A stretch of DNA of 64,000 nucleotides from Adineta vaga (GCA_021613535.1 CP075497.1:2170001-2234000), one strand, 5' to 3'; counted from the stretch's first letter, positions 24,574-36,526 are shown. A program made the numbers and translations. The notes: a model not told the origin generated them from the letters alone.

Positions 24574-25575
24574 TAATTTTGCTTTTTGATATTACGAATA
24601 TTGTGAAATTTAGTTAATTATTCGAAAGGTCACTAACGATTAAATGACGAAACTATGCTCGTTATGCAGGTATCTACTTTCTTTCTTAGTATTTTTTCCT
24701 TTTCTCGCTCTTATTTATGATATTTCTTTCGAAATCGAAAATAACTGAGGTAACCATGTGTCGACTACTGATAAACAAAGAAAAATAATTCAGCGAGGTA
24801 TTTTTAAAAGTAGTATATTCATCGAAATATAGTCGACGAAAGCACGTGTTTTTATTGTGTTTGGTTGGGTGAAGAAAAATATCCTGACTTCCGTCATACT
24901 TTTATTAAAGAATCGAAAGTCAGAAAAAGAAAGTTTCATAATCTAAATTCATAAATGATATTTATGATACATATGGAATTAGATCTTTCTTCTGTTCACG
25001 TACGCTTCTTTGAACAAATTAGATATTTTGTTTATGTTTTAGATAAGATCAATTCATCGAGGAAGCGAGAGAAAGAATAAACTGAAAGTTAAAACTATAT
25101 TCCACAAAATCTGATTATATTTATAAGAAATAATTATGTCACATCTTAGTTTATATTCAAAAAGATCGTATGTATAAAATATTTTCAGGAACGATACGAT
25201 TAAAACAGCTTGTAAGGAAATCACGAAAGTAAAAAAAAACTTTTCTCTTTCTCATAGAGAAGAATCTTGGAAAAATACACATGTTTCTTTGCTTGTATAT
25301 TCACACTTCAGTGATTAATCCAATAGTACGGTGCAGATACAAAGAATTATTTTGAATAAATTCTCTTCAGAGGTCAATCGTGAGATAATCAGTGTCGATG
25401 AACATGGATCGCTTGAGAGTGTGGGTGTGGGGATGAGAATAAGTAGTCGTTGTCTCTTATACTCGCGCTCACATTCTATATATATAAACATAGTTCACTT
25501 CTGATTCCCAGTTAATATTCATCTTGTAGTATTGCTCTGTTCCACACTATTTTAAGATGATAGATGCCTATCAGA
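24574..25575. other. Non-coding flank upstream of the ART-TPR gene
   Basis: AT-rich DNA with no recognisable gene. It contains two tandem copies of TGTGGG at 25420-25431 and a short AT run near 25480-25487. It presumably held the promoter of the minus-strand ART-TPR gene. Confidence 0.35.
25420..25431. repeat. Two tandem TGTGGG hexamers
   Basis: TGTGGG occurs twice in a row, followed by one more G. TGTGGG is the telomeric repeat reported for bdelloid rotifers, but two copies can easily arise by chance or by short-repeat slippage in the GT-rich surroundings. Confidence 0.25.
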
Positions 25576-25660
25576 CAGTGACGAACCCAAAGGGGGATTA
25601 TGGGATCGATCTCACCACACACACACCCCGCCCAAAAAAATATTCCTAGTTGCGTCACTG
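25576..25660. mobile_element. hAT-like MITE, 85 bp
   Basis: The left end reads CAGTGACGAACCCA and the right end, reverse-complemented, CAGTGACGCAACTA. The first 8 bases are identical and 11 of 14 match. Between them are G-rich and T-rich runs (GGGGG, ACACACAC, CCCCGCCC, AAAAAAA). CAGTG-type termini followed by a G-rich run are typical of non-autonomous hAT elements. No 8-bp target duplication is visible (flanks CTATCAGA and ATTGTTTG), so it is old or one flank has changed. It abuts the truncated ART-TPR N-terminal copy. Confidence 0.6.
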
Positions 25661-25878
25661 ATTGTTTGTTACCACATAAGGTAAAGATCGAATCCACTTG
25701 AGATAGATTGTGTATACGAAGTGCAATACGTTGTCCAAATGAACCTGAAGTAATCATACAAGCCTTACGATCTTTAATTGTTTCAATAAATTGAATACAC
25801 TGATCACCATCTGTATAGGTGTTAAGATCGCAAACAATCGTCGTGTTCTGACAATCTTCGTTGTTATTGTCAATTTTA
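25661..25878 (-). pseudogene. Truncated second copy of the ART-TPR N-terminal domain
   Basis: On the minus strand this encodes NNNEDCQN, LNTYTD, QCIQFIETI, ACMITSGSFGQR and HNLSQVDSIFTLCGNKQ, matching residues of about 50-125 of the broken gene at 22535-24573. Compared with that gene it lacks about five codons between QNT and DLNTY, and the match ends exactly at the MITE. Nothing recognisable of the ART or TPR parts remains on the other side. It is a relic of a local duplication. Confidence 0.75.
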
Positions 25879-28757
25879 ATTACCTAAACAGTTACTAACA
25901 GTTGTTTGATGAAAATACATTCATTACGACTAGCTGCACATACTTTTCAGCTGGTTTTTTTTCTATTTCTCTTGGAATCAGAAGAAAGCTAGGCAAAAAT
26001 CCGTTAGCAACACAGAAAGAAAGAAAGAAGAAAATGTTTTTAAAGTATTGTTATTGATTGTGTCTTGAGGCATCCTTTTGTTTGAGAATCGAAAATTAGA
26101 ATAAATATTCGTAATTCAAATCTATAAACAATGTCAGACGAAATCATATTTATAATCATAATTATTTGTTCGTATTCAAATAAGGTTAGTACATTGAAAG
26201 AAAGAATAACATCAAAAACCATTTTCTGTATAAATTGATTGTATTTACAATAACTGATAACAAGTATTAGCATTTTTATCTATCTCGAAGAAGATATTCA
26301 GATATAAAATACCTGAAACTTCTTTAGATGATATTACGAAAGAAAAAGTGAGAAAAAACGTTGTTTTTGTTACTCCTTTCTGACAACAAATGAATATGCA
26401 GTGAGTGAGAAAAGAAGAACTTCTCATGTGATAATCTGCATGTGTATATAACTACTTGTGCTGATCATTAGACAGTATATTATAACATTTGATATCGTAT
26501 CAATAATAATATAAGAAAATTCGATTCAAAATGAACTACAATTCATATTATTAAATCGTACCATTATACAATTCTTTGATATTCACCGAGGTTGTATGTT
26601 CTTACAAAGACTTTGTTCTTTATTTCACTCACCGCTAATCAAAAACGATCGTCGACTGATATTTTATTTTTATCTATTGATTTGTTCTTGGAAAAAATAA
26701 AAAAAGAATCGTTATGTTAATAAACGTTTGTTAAGATTACTGGATTCATAAAAATGACAAATTTCAATTGTTCTATTGATAATAAAGAAACGAAACAAGG
26801 ACAAACGTTCTATAAATTATAAAAGCATAAATTTTTCTTCTTCTGCTTCTTCTTTTTCAAGAAAATTTTAATAGAGTAATTATTTTATCAACTATAGTCT
26901 CACATTTCAGCAGCGGTTCATTTTGTTTGACCTTGTTTTCTTATCGTTCAATAGAAAAAATGATTCAATTGAAATGAAATCAGATCCAACTCATTTTAAC
27001 TATAACGTAATCGTTTTATCATATGAATAATGAATGATACTTGACTAAATTTGTAAAATGATTCGATATTAGATCATGATTTTTCTAATAATTCTCATTT
27101 TCAATCAAAAACTAAGGAATATTAGAATAAATATATTCAAGGTTGTCAGATTTATTTTGAATATCTTCGATTCAAGTACTTTCAAGTGTATACGTCAGTT
27201 ATCAATATTCTCATCGAGTCTGTCAAGTTGTTCTATTCAAGAAAATTTAGTACGCGCAATTGAAACTATTGACTTTGAATTTCTATGATTTTCTTTTGTA
27301 TTCTTGACCTGTCGGTAATTGAAAGTGCCAATGATGATAATAGACACATCGAACAATACTACATTAAACATCACGACATACATATTTCTAAGGTTTCTTC
27401 TTCTAAGTTGTTTGATTATATGGCCTTAATGTGTACATAAACTGGCACAGTTAATCGAAATTCTGAAATATTCGATTAATGTTGCTCATTTTTGTATGGA
27501 ATGAGATGTTATTATTTTTACGATATTTATATTTTGATTCTGTCAATTTCAATTGGATTATCAATGATTCTGAAAAAGAAAGAATGTAGAGAGTACCCTT
27601 CATCAATGTTTTACTGGACGCCTCCAAAACTCTTGAAATTCTAAGAAGCGAGTGTGATTATAGGATCATAAATAAATGAATCAGTTCTATGTTACATACT
27701 TTTCATTCTTTCTCTACGTGCTTGTGTCAGTTTGATATTCGAAACAATCAAATATGATAGAGTCATCAAAAATAAAACTCTTGTTACTTCGTCTATTCAA
27801 TTAATTGAAACTCTATCTCTTCTCCTATCTGTGAAAGGATTGATCAGAATATATGTGTATGTGAAATCGTACGCATGAAAGACAAGTTCAGGGTTGAACA
27901 ATCCTTTCTTTCAACTATTGATGATTATCACAACTTGAGGTGTATATAGACAGAACAAACAAATATATATATATATATATACAACGATAGAAATTTGATA
28001 ACAGAAGAGGACTATATGTCCGTCTATGTCTGATGACTTGATTATGTCATCATCATCATCATCATCATCGACGATATTGTCATCGGTATACGATGTTTTC
28101 GCATTCGACTATCAAGGGAAAATGTATGTATATGTGAGTGTGACATTCGTTCAATCTTAATACATTCTGATGACGATTGATTTCACACTTTCCCTCCTCA
28201 TCATTCATTCACACTTATCAATCGAGATTTCTCACGAAAATCAATTGAACAAGAGAAACAGAAACAGAACATCCTTTTACTTTGCTCTCTTTCCCTCCCT
28301 TTCTTTGTCTTCCTCACCCATCGATAATGTACTACTTAGATGAAATACTAAAGAAAAGAGAGAGAGAGAGCACATTCGTGCGTATGTGTATAAATAAAAA
28401 CGAAAAATGACGACGTCATGAGAGAAGGAGAGGGAGAGAGAGAAAGTGAATATAATTTTCTTGTTCGATTCTCTTTTTTTTATGTACGATTTTATTTTAT
28501 AAATAGCAAAAGACACACGTAAATCCTCTTCTCTTACTCGATGTTCGATGTAACATATTTTCTGATCAAAGATTCGCATCTTCTATTATAGTCTCGATTG
28601 AATATTATTGTGGCCCTGAAAATTGTGTGGAGGTGTATGTTTATATCAATGACGCTATGTTTTCCTGTTCTGCTGTCTCCACCTGTTCCAATATCAATTG
28701 ATCAATTATCATTATACCAATTATTCTAATGTTCTTTCCAATTATTCCAACGAATGG
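25879..28757. other. Long non-coding region upstream of the FGF-like gene
   Basis: Nearly 2.9 kb with no supported gene, very long for this locus. Microsatellites are (AT)n at about 27963-27981 and (TCA)n at about 28047-28069, with GA tracts near 28356-28370 and 28424-28445. It lies directly upstream of a developmental signalling gene and may carry its regulatory elements; that is inference only. Confidence 0.4.
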
Positions 28758-30911
28758 ATGGCAAGAAGACTAATTTTTCTGTTCATTATTGCAGCCAGTC
28801 TGTCCACTGTGGTAAGTAACAATTTCAAATTTTTCCTTTCTTTTTTGGCTTATTTCATAAAAAAAACACGACCTTGTTTGAAGACTACTAGACATTTTTT
28901 AAGGAGATTTCAGATCAGTTCGATAGAATTTCTTCAGTAGTTTAAATCTTTCCTGTCAACATACAAGTGACAGTGTCTATTGATATTTGAATTAAAGATT
29001 GATAAATAAAAAGTAAAGATATGCACTAGTCGATTTGTTTTATCGAAATTAGACATAGAAAAAACACGTTGTTTATTGTCGTCAAAGAAAATTTACATCA
29101 AGTCATGTTTATAGTCCCACTTACACGATAAATAATGACGTAGGTTATCAGTTTTCCTGTCAAGGCTTAATGATGAAAATGATGATAATAATAATAACCA
29201 TGATGATGTATCATCCTATACGTTCATATCTGATAAGTATCTCAGCACATATAGAACATTTTTGTCTATGATACGTTCATTTTCATTCTTACTATCAATC
29301 TATACCATCATATTTATTTGATAGTATTTCTCTTTCCTTCCATGTTCATATCTATTTTGTTCACATACATAAAACACTGAAGGGATTATCAACAACATCG
29401 TGTTCGTTTGTCCACATTGTTTACTTGCATTTAGTATTACCTTTTGTATGTAACGAAATAGCATCAGCAGAAATAACGGTGACAACACAGGTGTGATTAG
29501 ACGACTATGAATACTATGTAAAGAATGTGCGCATGTTTGTATGCATTACTCTCTCGAAACGAGGTATTGAAGAGTGAGATGAAAAAATCGCCTCAGTAAA
29601 TGCAACACAATGACTGTAATAATATTGTTATTTTAAGAGACAGTAAAAACTGACTTTGTATTTTTCTCTTTTCTTTACTTACTTATAATGATGAGAGGAA
29701 AAAAGAAATCCGAAAATCATCAAGATCGTAAACAATATATTATAATCGCAATAATAGTTCGTAAAAAAAGTTACATCAGCAGTGAAAATCTATCCTCGAA
29801 TTTGTTCACTCGAACTGATTGAATTGGTTATTAGTAACAAAAGTTCAGAGTTCATTCAATTGTTTTCATTCTTTACAATCAATGAATAGGAAAAAGAAAG
29901 AGAGAAGTTACATCATGTATATAAACGAACATGATGGACATTTAATCTGAATAATATGAATTGTGGTTACGTCGTATTCTTATTTGATTTGTTTGGTGAA
30001 TGACAAGGTCAATAAGGTAGTGCAAACGAAAGTCTCACAAAATAATTACTAGGTGAAAACAAGAAGTAAAATGTTAATTAAAATTCTTTCGGAAAGAAAA
30101 ATCATTGATGAAAACAACAGATAGACAAGTTTAATTAACAAGTTATTTTCATTTTATCTTTAGCCATTGTTTTCCTTTTCAAAACCTATTGAACAAAAAC
30201 AATCGTTATCCTTTATTCAATATAAACCTGACAATAATCATCATTATCGACCATCATTAGTGAGCTTTTTACATCGACAACCTGATGGTACTCAATTAGC
30301 AACAACACGATATTATCGAATCGTTTTTCATTGTAATATTTTACCAGGGTCACTTTATCTTCGATTTTCAAAGAACAAACCTTATCGTACTGTCGTGCAA
30401 AATCGACAAGATCCATCCAGTAAATCTTTTCTTTCGTTCTTTTCCTTAAATTTCAAATATTATTTCTAGCAATCTTTGGTTTTCGATCCGTCGGAGCTTA
30501 TAGTCGTGTTCAAATTCAAAATCATCTCTCTGGATTTTGGTTATGTATGAATAAATATGGAAGAATAGTACCAAAAGTAAATCATTTATTGATAAGTTTC
30601 ATTCAAGAATTTGTTTTTCTGTATTTTAGTTGAATATTAGTGTGGATAATCTCGCTTGTACATTTCGTCAAAGTTCTGATGGACCTTATTTAAGATTAAT
30701 TTCTGAACTTGATCCATCTCGTCAGATGGTTTACAGTACTCTTCGTTTATTATCATTAAATCCTGTTCTTCATCGTCGATATGCTCACTATATGACGAAT
30801 GGAAATAATTTATTCAAACGTGAACAATGTGGTCGATTTATGTTTGATAGTCAAATTGATGAGAGATTATTCAATCGTACAAGAGATCCATTTTTTCGAT
30901 TGAAACATTAA
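28758..30911 (+). CDS. FGF-like secreted beta-trefoil factor
   Basis: Four exons (28758-28811, 30164-30419, 30470-30576, 30630-30911) join in frame to about 214 residues. Exon 1 encodes only a signal peptide (MARRLIFLFIIAASLSTV). It starts at the second of two overlapping ATGs; the first, at 28754, is out of frame. The core resembles FGF8/17/18: SRVQIQNHLSGFWLCMNKYGRIVPK matches the family's V-x-[VI]-x-x-x-x-T/S-G-x-[YF]-[IL]-C-M-N-x-x-G-[RK]-[LI]-x-x-K block, followed by the LACTFRQSSDGPYLRL strand pair (family pattern CVFTE...NYTAL). If correct it is a ligand for FGF receptors. The rest is poorly conserved, so another beta-trefoil secreted protein is possible. The first intron, 1,352 nt, is about 20 times the local norm. 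Confidence 0.62.
28812..30163 (+). other. Long first intron of the FGF-like gene
   Basis: Donor GTAAGT at 28812 and acceptor TTTAG at 30159-30163. No coding sequence is seen inside. It is by far the longest intron in the window and separates the signal-peptide exon from the ligand exons. Confidence 0.6.
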
Positions 30912-31284
30912 TTCTACTCGTTTTCCTTTGAAATTCATGGCTGAGTCAAATGTTTCCTATTTCGTTGTGTTCTTATTTATTATTAATTGTCGCGTCGATG
31001 TATATAATTACCCTGAAAAATTCTCTCGTTCTTTCGTATAAGCGCAGTTGATGCTTTGTTTATATATTTCTTTCGTTTTTTGATCGAATGTGAGTGTTTA
31101 TTTGTTTCTCTCTCTCTCTCTTTGTTTTTTTGATTGAATTACACAAAACGAAATTTATCATGAAGAGTCTGTAACTTCTAAATGACGAAAATTAGAAAAG
31201 AAAAGAATGAATGAACTTTTATTATTTATTTTGATCAAATATCAATACTATACAAGAAATCATTGAACAGAAAGATTTATTCAA
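30912..31284. other. Convergent 3' gap, FGF-like gene to histidine phosphatase
   Basis: Both flanking genes end here. It holds a CT run near 31109-31122 and AT-rich 3' UTR-like sequence. No gene seen. Confidence 0.4.
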
Positions 31285-32316
31285 CTAGGAATAATATTGA
31301 TATGTTGGTGACATCATATAATTCGCTGTTGGTAGATAACCACCACCTGCAACTTCATGCAATTGTTGTTGTTGTTGTTGCCAATTCATTAATTCATCAA
31401 GTGAATGACGAAATTGCCAAGATTTTGATGATGATGGTTTACCATCTACGATAGTCATACTACAATAATTCACTTTTCCGGCAAGATCAAATAATTGATC
31501 AGGTCTTGGATTACCATTCATTAAATGACGTGTCAAGACTTCAAGACTTGGTGCATGTGCAACAATTAAAACTGTTCCACCTGTTTTTCCATGTAGTTTT
31601 ATTAATTTTTTCATCATATCTTTCGAACGTTCATAATATTGATATTCACTTTCTAATGATCGAAGATTTTTCAATGATGAACGATAATATGGATCAATAT
31701 TTACACCATTAAGAACTAATTCTTGATCAGACATGAAATTAATTGGAACTTTTGAATACCAAGATGAACATTCAAATAAACTAAGATCAAGACGAATGGG
31801 AATATCTAATTTGATAAAAAATAAAATTCAATTTCAAATATCAATCAAAATCATCTCTTTACCTTTCCGACCCAGTCCACCAAGAATTTGATCGGCTGTT
31901 TGTATACTACGTATAGCAGGCGAGGAATAACATGCAACAACTGGTGTACTATATTTCGCTAAAGTACTTCCAACATTCCATGATTGTTGTAAACCATTTC
32001 GTGTTAATGGTGTATCGGTTTCATAATCAAATAGATTTGATCGCGCTGGTAATGATGGAGGCATATTTCCATCAGTTGGATAATATTGTCCATGATAGTT
32101 AAAAACTTGTTGTGTCCATCCACGACCATAGGTATTATCCATACGTTCTCCATGACGTATGATTATAAAACGAAGTAATGGTTCATTTCCATGGTCGCGA
32201 TTTTGATGATAATTTGATTCTTCCGATGTAAAATATCCGTTATTATATTGCATAGCTGGCTGTTGTTCTTGATAGGAGCGTGTCGAACGAAGATATCCAC
32301 CAAATTTTGAATGCAT
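31285..32316 (-). CDS. UBASH3/STS-type histidine phosphatase
   Basis: Two exons (32316-31863 and 31805-31285) encode about 324 residues. The histidine-phosphatase core is complete: IIRHGERMD with the catalytic His and Arg near residue 55, YSSPAIRSIQTA with the second Arg, FECSSWY with the acid loop, and IVAHAPSLE with the second His. NMPPSLPARS and the spacing match the C-terminal phosphatase domain of UBASH3A/B (Sts-1/2) and its nematode relatives, which dephosphorylate phosphotyrosine proteins or ecdysteroid phosphates. No UBA or SH3 domain is present, so this is the phosphatase-only form. The C-terminus has a six-Gln run and a Tyr-rich tail. The ATG at 32316 is preceded on its strand by CAATAG, so an upstream exon is possible. 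Confidence 0.85.
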
Positions 32317-32954
32317 ATATCTATTGAAATAAAAATAAAAATGTCTGAGTCAATTTTATTTGTAGACAAACTAGTGTGCGAGTGATGTTTATCATATAAT
32401 CAGTATAAGTAACTAGTTATATACAAGAAAGGTTATTACCTTTTTCCCCCCCTCTCTCTCATTCTTCACTCTTTTCAATGATTTGCCGAAAGAACAGAAT
32501 ATGAAGATGAGTAATTGAAGAATCAAGCAAGCGGCACGCGGTGGTTTCATTTGTCAAAACATAAAGGATATACGTCAATATACATTTGAAAAAAAACGAG
32601 TATCGAGGAGAACTATTTACATGCGTGACTGATTCCTTTATTTTGATCGTCATTTTATTTGCAAGGAAATCGAAAAAAAAGAAAATGTATAATCATATCG
32701 AAAACAGAGCGACCGACAACTTATTTTTTTGCGAAAAAAAGGAAAATATGCCCTTTTTTTTATCATAATTTGATCAATTGAAATGATTAGAAGCAGAAAA
32801 TATACCCGTAAGAAAACAAAAAAAAGAAGGAAATTATGTTAGAATATTCACATGACTTCAAACAAAACAATATTTGAAATAAAAGAAAAAAAATAATCTG
32901 ATCATTCATGAGATCCTATCTGACAAAAGTTTGTTGTTTTTTCTTTTTATCATA
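32317..32954. other. Intergenic, phosphatase start to LIM gene end
   Basis: AT-rich DNA with A-runs and a short CT run near 32445-32461. It should contain the promoter of the minus-strand phosphatase and the 3' end of the LIM gene. No gene recognised. Confidence 0.35.
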
Positions 32955-34529
32955 TTAAAAACGATCCAAAGAAATTAGATGTCGATGACAACATTCTTGA
33001 CAGAGTAATTTATCATCTAAAGGATAACAACGACGATGTTGTTCGTCGCCTAATTGCATTGAACAATCCTATATTAAACAAAGTATTTTGTTTCAAATAT
33101 CCTTCAAATTCTCATCAAGATTAGTTACTTCACATTGATAACATTCAACATGAAAGGTTTTACCCATTGAAATTATTCGAATTGTTTCATTTGAATCCTA
33201 AGAGAAATCGATTCGTTTGATCGAAATTTTAGATATTCATATCAATCTTACCTCGTCAGGAAATATGATTTTCAAACATTTATCACATCGTGGTCCATAA
33301 GCCCTTAACAAACAAACAAACAAACAAACAAATCGATTGATTTCAATCAAGTCATCTTATCTTACTGATGATAATCATGAACACAAAAAAGATTTCTTTT
33401 TTTGTCTCGAATAAATGGTACACCATCCAAACTGATTGAACATTTTGAACATCGAAAACATGATAAATGATATGATTCACCCAATGCTTGTAAAATCTAA
33501 ACATAAATTTATTGTTTATTTATATAAAATCATTCCTAATTCATACAGTATCTGTTATCAAATGATTACAAGCAACACAATGTTCCAATGTTTGATGAAA
33601 ACCTGTATACTAAAATAGATTCGATTATTTTTTATGTCGTGTTCAAAACAAATCTTCATCTTACTAAAAAATCTTCTTCACAATATAATTGATCTTTAAT
33701 AAAGAAATGTTTGTTTTTTACAGATCGTCCGCAGATAACACAACAAGCACAAGAACTATGATAAGTTTGGCCAAGTATATCGCATGGATCATCGAAACTT
33801 GTTATTGATTCTCCACATTTACGACACTCTCCTAGAGAAACAATAATATTTTTATCTTTCTGGATCAATGAAATCGACTTACCAAAATAATCTTCAATCG
33901 TTGATTCATTTTCAATTGAAAGAGAATTTAGATGTTCCTCTTCAAGGTCATCTCTTTCTATTGGTGAACGATAGATTGTTTTTGAAGATTGTGGGGAATT
34001 GAAATCCGGAATAGTAATAGAATTTTTCTGATGAATCATCGATGAATTACGTGGTGGAATTGCCGGAGGATGAAGAGGATAACGTGGTGGTGGTGGTGGA
34101 GGAGGATGATCATGAGATGATGGTTGAGTTATATAAAGTTGAGTTGTATTTAAATAAGTTGTGCAGGTTTTTATTCCATTGGTTGGATATTGAGGTACAA
34201 GATTTGGTCGATGTATATAATTATGATTTGTTGTTGACGTTAATCGAGGTATTCGAATTGGTGGTGGTGGTTTTGAATCATCATTTTGATTGACTATATA
34301 ACTATCTAAAATGACAAATTAGGTTTAATTTGACAATCAGAAATAGATGAGTAATACGTTTTATTATCGATGGTTGTTCCTGAGAGTGAGTTTTATTAAC
34401 AATTGTTTCTTCATACGAAGGTGGAAGATGATTCAATGTTGGTGATGAAGATAATCGTTCCCAATTTGTTGGATTATTTATCTCCGATCGAGTGAAAGAT
34501 GAATTTCGATTGTCAAAAGCATATGCCAT
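32955..34529 (-). CDS. Ajuba/LIMD1/WTIP-type triple-LIM protein, copy 1
   Basis: A cytoplasmic adaptor with three LIM domains, a family that acts at adherens junctions, in Hippo signalling (inhibiting LATS) and in P-bodies. It is read on minus from the ATG at 34529 through at least six exons to the TAA at 32955-32957. The N-terminal half is disordered and Pro/Ser-rich (PPSYEETIV, a PPPPPPPRYPLHPP stretch). LIM1 shows CRKCGESI, HSSCACCVIC and YCEEDF; LIM2 CVACNHLI, HLSCFRCSKC and CVHDYH; LIM3 begins PRCDKC and ends CQECCHRH, in an exon running to 32955. The YCEEDF and CVHDYH spacing is that of Ajuba/zyxin proteins. An (AAAC)n microsatellite lies in an intron at about 33306-33332. A close paralogue lies at 47601-48881. 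Confidence 0.85.
33306..33332. repeat. (AAAC)n microsatellite
   Basis: About six tandem AAAC units inside a short intron of the first LIM gene, between the LIM3 exons. Its length is probably variable between copies or strains. Confidence 0.8.
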
Positions 34530-35318
34530 CTAGAGAAGAAAAAAAACAATAGTCTATTTGGTGAATATGTGTTCGATTTTCATCGACTTTAACTACATAT
34601 GTAAAGAAGTATTTTACTTGTATATAAAAGAACGAAAGAAGAAGAGAAGAAAAAAAACGATTTTGTTGATAATACTGGGTACATGAATAAAAAAAAAGAA
34701 GAAGAAGAAAGAATGAAAGTAAAACGAGTTTCGTTGAAAAATATACACATTGTATGAACTAAAGCGATCAAATGGAATGTGGATGGTGTATCATGTTCGG
34801 TATACATTCAAGAGATAAATGGAGATTAGAACAACACTTTTACGTTTGTTTTGAACTTCATCGGTTTTTTTTCTTCTTCTTTCTTTCTGTTTAACTAGAA
34901 AATGCCATACGAAATGAATAGTCATAAAACGAAATTTCTGCTTTTTACACATTCACACATTTTTAAATTTGATGTCGATGAGTGACTCTGTTTCAATCAA
35001 AGTATATTCAAAATTACAATTGACACTTTCATTTATTTGAATAGAAAAATGTCAAACAGAAGTCAATTTTTGTTCAATGTATTACAATACATTTGACCAT
35101 TTCTTTTTTTTTCTTTTCAAGCTAAGTGTACTTTATGACTTGTGTTTGAGATGATTCTTATCTCCCGTAGGACTGTAAAACTGAGACATTCGATAAGATT
35201 ACTCAATATTAATGAAACTGATATAATGACTCATTGGATGAATCATTTGTTTTTCTCTTATAAATGTGACAAACGTTTTTCGTCTCCTCGATAATAATAA
35301 CACGACAAAAACAGAAAA
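34530..35318. other. Divergent promoter region, LIM copy 1 and DUF4419 gene
   Basis: The two genes point away from each other across 789 bases. It includes A-rich and GAA-rich tracts near 34640-34710 and a pyrimidine tract near 34866-34890. A candidate TATA box lies at 35259-35265. Confidence 0.45.
35259..35265 (+). promoter_or_regulatory. Candidate TATA box of the DUF4419 gene
   Basis: TATAAAT lies 54 bases before the ATG at 35319, a distance that would leave a short 5' UTR. In AT-rich DNA such a match is weak evidence. Confidence 0.3.
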
Positions 35319-36526
35319 ATGACTACAATTACTTTTCCTGTTGCGAAAGTCGAGGTTTGTACAAAACAACATATTGAAGCAAATGATTTAACTGCAGAAG
35401 ATATAGCACGATGGACTGGAAAAGACTGTAAATTATCGTATGAAAATTATCAAACAAATTATCCATTATCTGCTGATTTAAATGGAAGCAATCATCGAGT
35501 TGAAAATGCTTTCGTTGCTACGATATACAAAGCTTATTGTGAACATTATCCACTTGAATTAAGTGTTGAAGATATTTGGGTTGCCATTGGCCAAGGTATT
35601 AGTATTCATCTCAATGAAAATGCTGAAAAATATCGAGAATTAATGGTTTCACATGAAGGTAAGAAGACATTAACTCTCCCAGTAGATAGTCTTCGAGTAC
35701 CTGATTCTGTTCGACCAAAAAATGGAAATAAATCTGTACCAGGAATTGATTGGTCAGCAGCCGTTTCACAAATGGGACTATTAATACGTCGTGACATGAA
35801 AGCAGACTTAGCAGCAATTATAACAACACCATTCTCTGGTACAACACCCGTTGAACAAGCCGTATTCGATTGTACATTGATGGATAGTGTAAAGTCATAT
35901 TATGATTTTCGCTTTAGTCTCTGCTGTGGTATTCCAAAAGTGACACTTCGTGGTTCACCTGCTGATTTTCAACAAGTGATCGATCGAATCAATCAACTTC
36001 GAATGATATTTACTGATTTCCATTGGTGGTTAGATGCACTTCTACCACATTTAAAAGAATTAAAATCAAGTGCTGAAGGAAAACCTAATGTTAAATGGTG
36101 GCAAAAAATTTGTCATAGTGTTGGAGGTGGTTCTGATATTAGTATGTTAGCAGGATGGTTAGCTGATTTTGTTCCGTAAGTACACATCAATATCAAAAGA
36201 AAATTTCAATATTGCTTTCTTTATAGATATACATCGGATGGTAAAGGTCATTATCGAAAAGCTCGTCGTGATCATCATCATTATACTCAAGTAAGTCATT
36301 TCTTTATGAAAGATTTATTAATCATCTTGTTTATTTTTAGGGTATGATCAATGGTATTGAATTTGGTGATTTTAATGAAAGTGTTACTCAAACAGATTTC
36401 ATTTTGGATGATAATGGACATGAAACAAAAATGAAAATCATTGCCGGATGTCTCGGTATTGGTCAAAATCCGAATACTGGTGCACTACGTCCATGTCTTG
36501 GATGGACAACTGCATTGATTCTCTGA
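35319..36526 (+). CDS. DUF4419 domain protein
   Basis: Three exons (35319-36175, 36227-36290, 36341-36526) encode 368 residues. Features of the DUF4419 family are visible: the HYPLELSVEDIWVAIGQGISIHLNENAEKYR block near residue 75, a middle segment with FSGTTPVEQAVFDCTLMDSVKSYYDFRF, the GIPKVTLRG...DFQQVIDRI motif, and a late W-rich part (KWWQKIC, AGWLADFVPY). There is no signal peptide or membrane segment, so it is probably cytosolic. Its function is unknown. The family is scattered among fungi, bacteria, rotifers and a few other animals, which has led to suggestions of horizontal spread. Codon use and short introns look like those of the neighbours, so any transfer would be old. Confidence 0.8.

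Noticed and set aside
25420-25431. True chromosome end or subtelomere
   Set aside because: Only two hexamers, flanked on both sides by conserved housekeeping genes.
27076-27288. 70-codon plus-strand frame in the FGF upstream region
   Set aside because: Hydrophobic low-complexity translation with no homology I recognise.
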